A stretch of 64,000 nt of DNA from Sesamum alatum. Its lineage: Eukaryota > Streptophyta > Magnoliopsida > Lamiales > Pedaliaceae. How positions within the stretch are numbered: the stretch's first letter is position 1; the number at the start of each line of letters is the position of its first letter. Positions 24,810 to 37,061 of the stretch are shown one piece after another. The stretch spans positions 6,322,367 through 6,386,366 of the forward strand of contig JACGWO010000012.1 in assembly GCA_034509735.1 (NCBI GenBank), written 5' to 3'. The translations under genes and the position numbers were made by a program. The notes below the pieces were generated by a model that saw nothing but the letters and a program-made list of their open reading frames with translations, was not told where the DNA came from and did no database searches.

Positions 24810-27800
24810 ATGTCTAAAAGTCCACTTACTACCATACTTGAGACAAACAAACTTATTGGAACCAACTATGCTGACTGGCTTAGGAATCTCAAAATTATTT
24901 TGGATTCCGAGAAACGCTCTTATGTGTTGGAATCTCGTCCTCAGACTGAGCTTCTCGAGGATTCAACTGACGAAGAACGTGTGACGTTCCAATATTGGAT
25001 CGATGATGACCTTTAGGCCCGTTGCCTTATGTTGGCATCTATGAGCAATGAACTGCAAAAGCAACATGAACGGGCAAAGATGACTGAGGGGTCGTCTGTT
25101 CATGACCAAGGTGTCAAGATGTTTTCTCTCATTGAGAAGTTAGAATCTTTGAACGCAAGCATGAATAATGACTCCTACATAGATGTGATCTTACAGTCAT
25201 TACCGTCGTCTTTTGATCAATTTGTTGTTAATTACAATATGAACGGTCTTGAGAAGACTGGTCCTGAATTGATCAATAGGCTTATGCAATACGAGGCTAC
25301 TATAAAGAAGCATGCACTAGTAATGCTAGCAACCCCATCCACATCTTCCTCCATGACCAAAAGGGTCAAGAAATGGAGGAGAAATGGAAAGAGAAGGAAG
25401 AAAAGCAATAAGGACGGCCGAGGGAAGGGCAAAGGGAAAAAGATAATCAAGGCCAATCTAGCAAATTATGAGTGTCATTACTACCACGAAAAAGGCCATT
25501 GGAAGAGGAATTGCAAGAAGTTTCTTGCAACAGTCCAAGGTATTTTCGTTGTTGAAATTAATATGGTTGCTAATAATGCTTCTTGGGTATTAGATATCGG
25601 TTTTGGAGCTCATATTTTCAATGATTTGCAGGTAATGAGAAGAAGCAAAAAGTTAGGTGAAGGGGATGTGATCCTCAAGCTTGGAGACGGAAAGCAAGTT
25701 GTTGCTGAAACCGTTGGAACTGTTCACTTAGCTATTAGCAAGGATGTTAGGATAGTACTTAATAGTTGTTATTATGTACCAAGTATGATAAGAAACATTG
25801 TATCTATACCTACTCTTGATGAAGAGGGGTATCAATTTTGTATATCAAAACAATGTTTCTACTTAATGATGAATGGTTTTTCTGTTTTACTTGGCACTTT
25901 AATAAATGGTTTATATACTATCCAACAACATAATATGATTATGAATGTTCAACATAAACAAAAATTGGATGATCAAGAAAATGCACAAACATGGCACGCT
26001 AGGTTGGGTCACATTTGCAAGGATATGATGAAGATGTTGATTGACTCTAAGAATCTAGAAATAGAGAACTTAGATGCTTGTGAATCTTGTCTCAAGGGAA
26101 AAATGACCAAACCAACATTTATTGGACAAAGTAGTTGTGCCGCGGCACTGTTGGATTTAATCCAAACAGATGTTTGTGGACCATTAAGTATTCCAGCTAG
26201 AGGAGGATTTTCTTACTCCATAAACTTTACGATGACCACTCACGGTTCGGTTATGTGTACTTAATAAAGTACAAGTTTGAAGCATTTGAAATGTACAAAG
26301 AATTCAAACTTGAAGTAGAAAATCAAACTGGACGAAAAATTAAGACCATTCAATCTGATCGAGGTGGTGAATACTTAAGTGGTGAATTCTTGAATTACTT
26401 AAAAGATAATGGGATTCTCTCTCAGTGGACTCCTCCTGCAACGCCACAACTTAATGGCGTGGCTGAAAGGAGGAACCGAACTTTGTTGGACATGGTTCGT
26501 TCCGTGATGAGTTCTACTACATTACCTCTTTCTTTTTGGGGCTATGCGCTAGAAACGACAGCCAAGTTATTAAACATCTAAGGCTGTACCCAAAACACCA
26601 TATGAAATATAGCATGGCAACCCACCCTCTTATAAGTATTTGAGAATATGGGGGTGTCCCGCATATGTCAAAAGACTAGTGGGAGATAAGTTGGATATGA
26701 GATCCATCTTACGTAGATTTGTTAGATATCCGAAAGAAACTGTAGGATACTACTTTTATGATCCATCGAAACAAAACGTATTTGTTTCGAGAAATACAGT
26801 GTTCTTGGAAAAGGGTTTTCCTTCGGATACTCAAAACAAAGAGGTGCAACTCGAAGAGTCGAGTGATGCATCGCCTATGTGGAAGAAATGACACCCATAC
26901 TGCCTCACAATGAACCTTTTGATTTTACACATCCTCTGAGAAAGTCGGCTAGAGTCTCTAAACAGCCTGAGAGATATGGTATGCTAGCCTTGATTGGTCA
27001 ATTGGATAATGATCCAAAGACGTTCGAAGAGGCGATGTCTGACATCGATTCGGGTAGATGGCTTGAGGCCATGAGATCCAAAATGGACTCCATGAACTCC
27101 AACAAGGTATGGACCTTGGTGGACCCACCTAAGGGAGTTAGGCCCGTAGGGTACAAATGGGTCTACAAGCGAAAGCTTGAGCCGATGAAGAGGTATCGAC
27201 CTTTAAGGCCCGATTGGTAGCAAAAGGCTACACTCAAAGGCTTGGTGTGGACTTTGAGGAGACCTATTCGCCCGTCGCTATAGCCAAGTCCATAAGTATT
27301 TTACTTGCCATATCTGCGTATTATGACTATGAGATATGGCAAATGGATGTGAAAACAGCATTCCTTAATGGATTCATTAAGGAAGAAATCTATATGGATC
27401 AGCCACAAGGTTTAACATCTAAAGGAGAAGAGCAAAAAGTTTGTAAACTCCAGAGGTCCATTTATGGACTCAAACAGGCATCCCGAAGTTGGAACATTCG
27501 TTTTGATGAGGTTATAAAATATTATGACTTCATCAAGAACAAATATGATCCCTATGTATATAAAAAGGTCAGTGGGAGCTCTATTGTGTTCCTCGTGCTT
27601 TATGTGGATGCTATTTTACTCATCGGGAATGATGTTAAAATGTTAGGTGACATTAAAGCATGGTTATCTACTTAATTCTCCATGAAGGACTTGGGTGAAG
27701 CTTCCTATATTTTTGGAATAAAGATCCACAGAGATAGATCTAAAAGAATGTTAGGAATGACCCAAGTCTCGTACATTGATAAAGTCTTGAAAAGGTTCAA

Positions 27801-28579
27801 GATGGATGAATCAAAAAGGAGTTTTCTTCACATGAGGCATGGAATTAAACTCTCCAATACTCAGTCTCCCAAGATTGATGAGGAAGTTAAGAAAATGTCA
27901 GAAATTCCCTATGCTTCTGCCGTTGGCAGCATACAATATGTTGTTCAATGTACGAGGCCTGATATAGCTTACGCTCTAAGTGTTATGAGTCGTTATCAGG
28001 CATGTGCCAGCCACAATCACTGGACTACTATCAAAAATATCCTTAAGTACTTGAGAAGAACTAGGGATTTATTTTTGGTGTATGGTGATGGAGAATTGAT
28101 ATTGGAAGGGTATATTGATGCCAGCTTCCAATCGGATGTGGATGACGCTAAGTCTCAATCCGGTTATGTATTCGGTTGAATGGAGGAGCTATCAGTTGGA
28201 AAAGTTCCAAGCAAGATACGACAGCGGATTCCAGGACAGAAGCCGAGTACATTGCAGCTTCTAAAGCTGCAAAAGAGGCTGTTTGGATGAAAAACAACAT
28301 CCAAGAGTTGGGTGTGGTGCCTAGCATTGCCAAACCTGTAGTTGTACTTTGTGATAACAACGGGGCTATTGCGTAAGCGAAGAGCCAAGACCTCATCAGA
28401 AATCCAAACACATAATTAGACGCTACCATCTAATTAGAGAGATGGTAGGAAGAGGTGACATGCGAGTGGATAGCGTTGCATCAATGGAGAACATAGCAGA
28501 CCCGTTTACAAAGCCGATATCACAAATTGCTCATTCTCAACATCTTGAGAAGATGGGATTAAAAAACATGGGCAATTGA
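24810..28579 (+). pseudogene. Gag-pol polyprotein of copia C, disrupted
   Basis: The start ATG at 24,810 gives MSKSPLTTILETNKLIGTNY. Gag ends with a Lys-rich stretch and a zinc knuckle whose second Cys is Tyr (CHYYHEKGHWKRNC). The protease has SWVLDIGFGAHIF, so the D-T/S-G triad reads D-I-G. Integrase shows the HHCC zinc region (WHARLGHI...CESCLKG), a DLIQTDVCGPL aspartate, QSDRGGEY, and the glutamate in LNGVAERRN. Reverse transcriptase has VAKGYTQRLGVDF, WQMDVKTAFLNG, and YVDA where YVDD is expected. RNase H gives DSRTEAEYIAAS and DNNGAIA. Stops at 25,014 and 27,673, and frame changes near 26,240, 26,590, 26,880, 27,200 and 28,175, break the frame. It normally supplies all enzymes for copying and integration; it cannot here. 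Confidence 0.93.
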
Positions 28580-28589
28580 CTTTAGGTTA

Positions 28590-28599
28590 AGTGCGAGAT
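28590..28599 (+). other. Polypurine tract of copia C
   Basis: AGTGCGAGAT directly precedes the 3' LTR; the canonical form AGTGGGAGAT occurs at copia A (44,773-44,782). One purine is changed to C. Confidence 0.8.
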
Positions 28600-30585
28600 T
28601 GTTAGAATAGGTGACTGTCAAGCCAATTTATTGGCACTTTGTAAACTACTCTATACGATCTTTTTCAATAATATGTTAATTTAAGAAAGGTTCTTTGGCC
28701 ATCTTCATCATATCTTTTAACGTTATATTTATATGAGCATTTGGTTGAAGCCCTTAGATCAATTATGCTATGGGGTTGGCTCGCGCATATAATGGCGACC
28801 ATGAAACCAACCTCTATGGTTTGATCTAAAATATTCCAAGTCGATAAATCGGATCGAGACAGGGCATCGACCATTATTTAAAGACTTGCACTAAGTGATG
28901 TGTTCATATGATGATTGTCGAGTTTCATAAACAGAGACGTATGACGTCTGCGCATTTTAGTGGGTGCTTGATAAAAAGTTATCAAGTTCACTGAATTGAC
29001 AAGCAAGAGTTGTCATATGGAAGCCCTATATGGCATGATTGGTATGACTAGAACTCATAGGCTACGATAGTGCACTAACTAGTCCTTAGTTCCACAGTAA
29101 CCTTGTGCATAGGACGACTATGACTTGATCATGTACAAAGTGGTACGCGTAGCTCACAGGTTCACCCAATAATTCACCTATTCTCTAGTGCCATGGACCA
29201 TTGCTAGATGGCCACCCATGGTAACGGGTACCCTCCAATTAAGGAGTTAATTGAGGGTGATTAATTATAATAAGATCTAATTAATCTAATGCAAGTAAGT
29301 TGCTAATTAAATTGTATATATGATACAAGCCCAAGTCTAGCTGAATAGTAACCTAAAGGGTCACACACAAATCCATGATGGAATTATTGGAATTAATTTA
29401 TAGAATTAATTATGGAGAATAAATCAATTAATTTAAGTAGTTAAATTAATTGATTGAAATTATTTATGAAATCATTTCATGGGAATATTAAATAATATGA
29501 TTATTTAATTTGGAGTGTAAATTCACAAGCATTAATTTGATTAAGTAAGACTTGTGATAGATTAATTAAGATGAATCTATTTCAGCTTCAAAATTAATTA
29601 ATTAGATTAATTGATTCGGGCTCATATTTAATTAAAGAATTAAATATCATGGCCTAAATAATTAGTTGGGAATTAATTAAAATTGGACTTAGTCCAATTG
29701 AAAATTAAGATAAAGCCCAAGACCTTAGCCCAAGCCCACAAGACAAAATTCATTGAACATAGACATGACTTGTTTTCATCTTTAGATGAAGAAGAAAATA
29801 TGAGTCATGCTAAAGCTTGTCTATAAAGAAGACAAGTGTAAAAGAAGAAAATATGAGTCATGCTAAAGCTTGTCTATAAAGAAGACAAGTGTAAAAGGAG
29901 AAAAGATGAGTCATGCTAGTACTTGTCTATGAAGAAGACAAGTGTTATCTAAGAGCAAGACAAAAGGGCTTGTCTATATTCATTGTATCTAGTCCAAAGA
30001 AATGCCTATAAAAAGGGGTAGAAGGCAAGAGATTTTCATACCATCTTTTTTCATACAAAGATACAAAAACTCTTGCTTTCCTTTTGCTCTCTAGTTCTCA
30101 GACTTTCTCTCCTTCAAAGCTAGAAAGTCTAGCTTTCACTTTAGCATTGGTCTTATGTTCATTTCTCATCTCCAAAAAGAGAAGAATTCCTTTGATTTCT
30201 CCATAGATCAATAGTTGATCTACCTTAATCCTCCAATACATACTAGCATAGGTTTGAGGGTGATTCCATCATAGGTGGTGTGGACTAGCTTTAGAGGGAA
30301 GACACTTGTGTTCCTACTGTGAACAACAATTAAAAGCGGTTCCATTTTGACGTTCCACCAATTTTAAGGTAAGGTCGTTCTTGAGAAAGTTCAAGTAACC
30401 AACATCAACCGGAAAGCAAGAAAAGTTGGTTCTCTTAACTATTCAATTGACATCCTTTTATGCATGAGATCCACATCGTAATAGCAACGAGATGGGCGAT
30501 TTGATCGCAAATTATAATATAGTTTTCTAATTAAAATATTAATTTCTGTTGCGTTTAACGTCTCGGGACTTATACGAAGCTAACA
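28600..30585 (+). repeat. 3' LTR of copia C
   Basis: Starts TGTTAG, ends CTAACA. It lacks about 330 bp present in the 5' LTR at about 21,762-22,092, but keeps the terminal 75 bp missing there. It holds the 53-bp repeats (29,794-29,947) and TATA box (30,007). Confidence 0.92.
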
Positions 30586-31540
30586 ATACAAAAGCAATAT
30601 GACAGGCTGCACGATGTCTTTTCAATAATGCTCTGTATGAAACAAGTTTATGCGATTCTGGCATATTAGACATGCGGTGACCAATGTTGTTAGACCCGAA
30701 CCGGACCGGCCAGTTCGACCAATCCGATTGGGAACCGAACAAGTGTCCGGACCGGGTCAATGGTGGAAAAATAGTCACACCGGTCAAAATCGGTTGACGC
30801 AGAACCCAGTTAACCTAGTTTTGCTATTTTTTTAAAAAAAATTAATAATATATATTCCACAAAAAAATAATATAGTGAAATATACAAAGAGAGAATAAAA
30901 TAAATGCCAAAGAAAATAAGTAGGCAATTGCTTCATGGATAATTATAGTGTAAATAGCTTAAGCTTGCCTTATGCTTTTCCAATGTGAGACAAATGAGAA
31001 AGTGTTTAATCTTGGTGTGTACTTTTCCAGTGTGGGATAATGAGAAAGTCTGCAATGTCATACTTGCTTTCATGACTAATGAAATACAAAAGTAGTATGA
31101 CAGGTTGCACGATGTCTTTTCAATAATCCTCTGTATGAAACAAGTTTATGCGATTCTGGCATATTAGACATGCCGTGACCAATGTTGTTAGACCCGAATC
31201 GGACCATTCGGTTCGACCAATCCGATTGGGAACCGAACAAGTGTCCGGACTGGGTCAATGGTGGAAAAATAGTCACACCGGTCAAAATCGATTGACCCAG
31301 AACCCAGTTCACCCAGTTTTGCTATATTTTTTTAAAAAAAATTAATAATATATATTCCACAAAACAATAATATAGTAAAATATACAAAGAGAGAAGAAAA
31401 TAAATGCCAAAGGAAATAGGTAGGCAATTGCTTCATGGACAATTATAGTGTAAATAGCTTAACCTTGCCTTATGCTTTTCCAATGTGAGACAAATGAGAA
31501 AGTGTTTAATCTTGGTTTATACTTTTTCAATGTTGGATAA
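30586..31540 (+). repeat. Tandem duplication of copia A gag plus MITE segment, about 0.5 kb per unit
   Basis: Unit 1 is 21,172-21,213 continued at 30,586-31,040; unit 2 is 31,041 to about 31,540. Both contain the gag phrase AATGTCAT...CTTTCATGACTAATGA, the MITE left end and a following AT-rich section. Copia C lies within unit 1, so the duplication came first. Confidence 0.85.
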
Positions 31541-31770
31541 TGAGAAAGTATTTAAATTACATTTGCTTTATACTTTTTCAGTGTGGGAAAATGAACATTT
31601 CTAATAGTCAATAGAGTTTTTCTTTCATTTATAATATATTTCTTTCTTATTTTCTCTATGCTTCTGCAGTTTTTTTGAATTTTTTTAAAAAGAATTATAT
31701 GAAGGCAATGGTCGCTAAAATATTTTTACAAATTGTATTTATTTAATCAATTCGTATATATAATGTGTTT

Positions 31771-31784
31771 GGGGGGGGGGGGGG
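31771..31784 (+). repeat. Poly-G run
   Basis: Fourteen consecutive G within the AT-rich MITE interior. Confidence 0.95.
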
Positions 31785-31934
31785 TTCAATTCTAATTTTA
31801 TTTGGTTCCTCCAAGATGTTTGTTGGTTTTTATTGTTAAATTATTATAGATTGTATTCATTTATATAATGTATCATTTTATAAAAATATTGTTAGAAATT
31901 GTATATTTAATCTATTGATATATAGACATGCTAC

Positions 31935-31976
<42 letters not shown>
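31935..31976 (+). repeat. (AT)n(GT)n microsatellite
   Basis: An alternating AT run passes into a GT run. Confidence 0.95.
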
Positions 31977-32663
31977 ATAATAAGGCCTGAGTCAACCGGT
32001 TTTTTTATAAATTCGGTCCGACCGATCGGACCAGTGACCCAGTAGCTTTGATCGGTTCGATCTCCAGTCCGGTTTTAAAAACATTGGCAGCGATGGAGGC
32101 ATTATTCAGAACAAAGATGTCTAAAGGATTGTCTGCACAAAATCATGAGGTTAAGATGCAATCCTTTGTGAAGAAGCTTAAAAACCCCAAGGTTGATTTT
32201 GAAAAAGAGACGTACATTAACGTAATCCTTCAATCTCTTCTTCCCTCCTTCAACCCGTTTATCGTGAACTATAACATGAGTGGGCTTTAGAAGACCACTC
32301 ATGAGTTGATAAACATGTTGGTCCAATACGAGGTAACGATTGAAAAATTTGTGCATCAATATTATTTTGGGAGGCTTCAACCTCAAGAGCGAAAGACGGG
32401 GGTGCCGGACGCTGGAAGAGGAAAAAGGATGAGAAAGAGCCAGCCGCTACAAGTGCTTGGAGCGCTTTTGTTGCCCTGCTGGGCAAGGGTAACAAGAAAA
32501 GGGAAGATGGTTCAGCAGTCAAGGATTGCTAATGACGTTTGCATCAATTACCGGAAAGGGGTATATTGGAAGAGGGAGTGTGCTAAACCCCTCTCCGATC
32601 AGGTTAAAATCTTTATTGAGCAACATGATTATTGATTCTACTTCCTCTGTCTTAGATAACCCA

Positions 32664-34837
32664 TGTTTTAATCAATATATTATGTAGACATCACAAAAGG
32701 ACATACGCCATTCAAGTATTGTATTCAACAATTAACCTTAGCATTTATAAATAAGGAACGGAGAAAATTATTATTTATAGTTATTACAAACTCAAAATAA
32801 AAATCCATTAAATTTCTAATATATATATATATACATGTGATTATGTAGCTAGTACTCCTAACTCAAGATATCACTGCTGACCCACCTAATAAGATTGGCT
32901 ACATGGTTTATGATCCAATTCAACTAGTCACAGTGACTTATTTCCTGGAAACAAAAAATACGTGGCAAGGAATGAGCTGGCTACTCAATAAGTATAGCTA
33001 ATCAGCCTATATACATCTATAGATACATTCCATGAAACAAACCAATAAATATTCAATATACAATCACCACAAAGTCATAAAGTAATCAACATCATAATTA
33101 CATATCAATCCGTAGAACAACATATATATCCAAAATTTCAGTATATTTCTGAGGACCCTGCTTACTCTAATTGGAGTACATCAGTCAATGGTGCTGTCAA
33201 CCATCATCATCTAAATCAATGTCATGTCATATACAACACAGGATACCAGTTGAATGTGATATCCCCACACTATCTGAGTGTGTAGCAATAATAGCACAGG
33301 ACACCACAACAAACATGGCATCCCCACACCACCCAGTGTGTAGCTATCAACACAGGATATTCCCCACTTTCCGTAATACCCCGGTACCCTACACTCCATG
33401 GTACCTAGCTTATGTTCATTTTTCGCATCTCACATCGTCATCTATCACATCATCATAAACCATTGACTATGTTCTCCAACTAGGTAAGTCATCTCTTTAT
33501 ATCAATTTAACGATATACTCATAATTGACTTCTTCATTCAACTCCATGCAACAATAGAATATAATATAAGGCAATCATCTGGCAATCTCTATAATACATA
33601 AATAGTCACAAATAAATACATAACGACAACTTCACAAAATAGCCACGTAATCCAAATAATCATTTATAAATACCATGCAGATTTACAACAAACAAGTATA
33701 CCCATATATACTTATATATATAGATCCAATTAACTATACTTACATCGATGTCAAAACGATTATGCAAGTAGAAGGAGCTGAATAATCTTCTACTTTATCC
33801 CCATGTCCTATAATAAGTTATAATAGGCATAATCAATATATACAAAATTACTAAATAATATTCGTATATTTTATACCAAACTTTTAATATTTCATTTATA
33901 TTGAAATTCAACCCTCCGTTCATTCCTCGTCTAAATAATTAGGCATTATAAGCTTTCCCAATATATATATATATATATATAATTTGTCAATTAACTCCTA
34001 AGAACTTATTTCATGAAACCCTTCATATTTTTATAACCATCGTTCCCTATAATACCTCTAAATGAAATTATTACAAAAATCTCATATTCCTTTTTAATAA
34101 ATACAATATTTTCTCAAATATAATTTCCTAATATTTCCCAAACATAATTTTCTACTATCCCATTAATTTTTACCAATTCTTCACAATTAAATTATTCGGA
34201 CACAAGTACATATAATTATGTATTTAGTCAATAAATCCGATAAATTTTGAATAATCCATTATAACAACGACTAAATCTAATAGATTCAATAATTTTACTT
34301 ATTGAAATAATACACCCTTTCCAATTAAATATATACCCAAACACTAATTTATATAAATACTCTAGTTCATAAAAATTTTCGATTAAATAGTAAAGCATTT
34401 AGTACAAAGCATACTTAATAAAGACACTAATCAAATAACATAATTATATAATTTAATCATAATTGAAATAAAATTACTTACCTTACTGCACCGAGATGTT
34501 CATGTGTGCGTGTGTTTATGTGTTGTGTATATTTTTTTTTATGTGTTGTGCGTGTGTGTGTGTGAGTTGATTTTAAAAGGATGGGTGTTGCGCACCCATC
34601 ATCATCCCCATCTTTTTTTTTAATTTTATTAAACTTTTTTAAAATATCAATTACGTTCCTCCTAATTTTCTTAATTAATGTAAGTAGCTCCCAAATATTT
34701 TATAAATCTCCAATTAACTCAGTTCAAGTTTTTAATATGATCAAAATTTAATTTATAATTTATTTACTAATTACCTAAATTCCTTAAATAATTATCAATT
34801 AATCCCATAATTATGTATACAAATTTGGGATGTTACA
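32664..34837 (-). repeat. 3' LTR of the gypsy remnant
   Basis: Minus-strand start TGTAACATCCC is sharp; the end (AAACA at 32,664) is approximate. Inside are a GT-rich microsatellite block (34,498-34,565), a TA run (33,962-33,981) and scattered short ORFs that match nothing (for example 33,171-33,458). No genes. Confidence 0.6.
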
Positions 34838-37061
34838 ATTCTCCCCTCCTTAATAAAAATTTCATTCTCGAAATTTAATTAACTTATCTGCTCGAGGATG
34901 AATAAGGGTTTTATCCAAAATCTTTTTTTTTTTTTGGCTCTTCGAAATACGTTAATTTCTCTGCAGTATCTATCTCCGATTCATGTCATGTACTTGTGAC
35001 AATTCTACTGATAATACTAATTCTCTCTGTAATCTCGTATGTGTAAATATATTTTGGACTCAACTTCTCTTACTCCCACAATTTTAAGCTTATTTTCCCC
35101 CTAAGATACCTGCAAAGAAAAACTCTCACTTATCTCATACTTCACTACCTTGGGTGTTTGCCAAATTAATTGTTCTACCAATCTTATACTATTTTCGAAC
35201 ACTTTTTAGCTATCCGTATATTGTCTATCGTCTCTTGCACTAATCATGACCTGCAATTTTATTAATTCCTTAATATCCCAATATATTGAACACTGACATT
35301 TTCCTTCTCAAAAAGCTTTATATGGGGAAATCATCAATATACACAAATTTCATCAATGGTAGGTGATTATGGACCATTTCCCAAACTCAATTGTGCGGGC
35401 TCTCCTAGTATCTTCCGAGATCTTAATTGTTCTTTTCGATTTTCCATCTGGTTGAGAACGATATATTGTGGTGAAATGTAATTTTATAGTTAATTCTCTA
35501 TATGAACGTTCCCTAAAAGTGCAAAGTAAATCAACGATCTCTATTAGATACTATAGAAGTGTACCATGCAAATTTTAAATTTTTTGAATCGTACAACTCA
35601 ACTAATTTATTCAAAGAATCACTTTGCTGCATAGGTAATAAATGAGTTGATTTAGTCAGTCCATCCACAATTACGCAAATAGCATCATATTTTTTAAACA
35701 TACATAGCAACCAATGACAAATCCATTGTAATCTTTTCTTATTCTCATTCAGGTATAGATAAGGGTCGAGACTTATCTGCTAATGCTTGATATTTTTAAT
35801 TATAACTGTCAATTCCTAATCTATCACATGAGTTCATTTGCACGTACCAAACACACTATGTCTCCAAAGAATTCTTATTATATTTTCAATCATATTCAAG
35901 CCAGACGTTTAGCATGGTCACGACATCATAAGGAACCTATACCAACATGGTCAAGGAAAAAATTCCTAGAGTCAGTACTTCAATTGTAATAAATCGCATA
36001 CTGGTTGGCCACCCCAACAGTAATCTATAACAATTTAGTATAACAACCCAAAAGTCCCAAATAACTCAAGCTTTTGTTCCTCCATTCTAATATTATGCAT
36101 TTACTTACTGATAAGTTAAGTATTTAGTCACAACTCCTATCACATCCTTCCTCATTATCTACCACTAGTAGTAGGGTTTTAAATTTCGATACATTTTTAA
36201 AGTATTAGGATACCTGATATGTGTATTGTAGACTTTTTATATGGTCTCATCGTGTAACCCGTCCATATCATGTACACCACCTTGCCCCACATTCACTATC
36301 ACCCCATCTGACCTTATTAACAATTTGGCTTTTTGCCCTAGTCTATTTTCTCTAACCTCCGCAATAAAGGATCCAACTGGATTTTAATAGTTCTATCACT
36401 ACTTATTTCTACTACCTATCAAGTTTCAAGATATTATTCCCAACATATAAAATCAGCAAGTACGATACATTATCCAAGTGTACCAATATAGTCCCAATGT
36501 ATGAATAATAAAATTATATACAACCACACCCACTTCATCATTTTCCTTTTATGCCTCAAGATTTATCCATGAATAAGAATTCTATTAGTTAGCTCTAAAC
36601 TCAACATTCGTTTTTCTTATATTTTATCAATATAATTTCACCAAAATTATCACTCCTAAACCCAAATATCTCTCGTATGTTGGCATTACAAAATTTATTG
36701 AGTACCAACAATATCATCTCCATCTAATAGATGTTGTAGAAGTTTAAAAAAATTATTAAGGCATTCTAATAATAATACTTGCAAAAAAAATTGTTGGTAG
36801 TTCTTAATCCCAAGATACCCATTACAAATTGACCATCACCATTGATGACTGTTAATATCTAAATTTTGTCAGACAATCAATATCACACTTATTACATAAG
36901 TTCCTTTTCAAATATCAAATATAGTATGTCTCCAAGGTTCCTTATCAAAATGAGAACCAATAGTGAACTAGACTTTTAATACTGTCACAACCTAAAGAAA
37001 ACTATCACAACAAGAACAGTGAACTTAATTTCTCGGATTAGTACTCCAATTATAGTAAATC
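34838..37061 (-). pseudogene. Gypsy integrase and 3' coding remnants, heavily decayed
   Basis: The minus-strand translation near 35,380-35,560 shows worn copies of integrase motifs. These include a RDPRF-like stretch, FTTIYRSQPDGKSKRTI against the usual FSTAFHPQTDGQSERTI, and GKWSIITYH against GNWDDHLPL. Stops and frame changes are dense. Two blocks (35,800-36,000 and 36,870-37,061) look loosely similar to each other and may be an old internal duplication. Nothing else is recognisable between 35,900 and 37,061. Confidence 0.6.

Larger units (their letters stand above)
21214..30585 (+). mobile_element. Copia C: Ty1/copia element with two LTRs, gag-pol disrupted
   Basis: The LTRs are 21,214-23,464 and 28,600-30,585, starting TGTTAGAATAGG. 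The 5-bp duplication ATACA is perfect at 21,209-21,213 and 30,586-30,590, interrupting a copia A gag codon run. A primer-binding site (23,466) and a polypurine tract (28,590-28,599) are in place. The interior has leader, gag, protease, integrase, reverse transcriptase and RNase H in copia order. The two LTRs carry different deletions (see findings). A solo LTR of the same family lies at 37,062. Confidence 0.95.
31180..32086. mobile_element. hAT-like MITE in copia A gag
   Basis: Inverted ends start CAATGTT (left CAATGTTGTTAGACCCG; right, read inward, CAATGTTTTTAAAACCGG). The inside has repeated 'accgg', 'ggtcc' and 'gaaccg' words typical of a common plant MITE type. The flanking 8-mers are GCCGTGAC (31,172-31,179) and GCAGCGAT (32,087-32,094), compatible with a worn 8-bp duplication. 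A partial copy at 30,682-31,040 comes from the tandem duplication. No coding. Confidence 0.65.
20975..32663 (+). pseudogene. Gag (and start of pol) of copia A, split by copia C and a MITE
   Basis: The first part (20,975-21,213) starts MSKNPFNTILEINIFDGYSD and continues LTFKEWLEYNRKV...AFMTNEI, where copia C is inserted. It resumes at 30,586 with QKQYDRLHDVFSIML and WHIRHAVT. After the MITE it continues at 32,087 with LFRTKMSKGLSAQNHEVKM, then TYINVILQSLLPSFNPFIVN, a degenerate zinc knuckle (CINYRKGVYWKREC) and a protease-start-like SVLDNP near 32,650. Frameshifts and stops (for example TGA after the first DGYSD, TAG at 32,288) are frequent. The same order in copia C gag (24,810-25,600) supports the assignment. 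Copia gag packages element RNA; this copy cannot. Confidence 0.78.

Noticed and set aside
33171..33458. 95-residue ORF in the gypsy LTR
   Set aside because: Its sequence is low complexity with no family resemblance, and it lies inside an LTR between the TG and CA ends.
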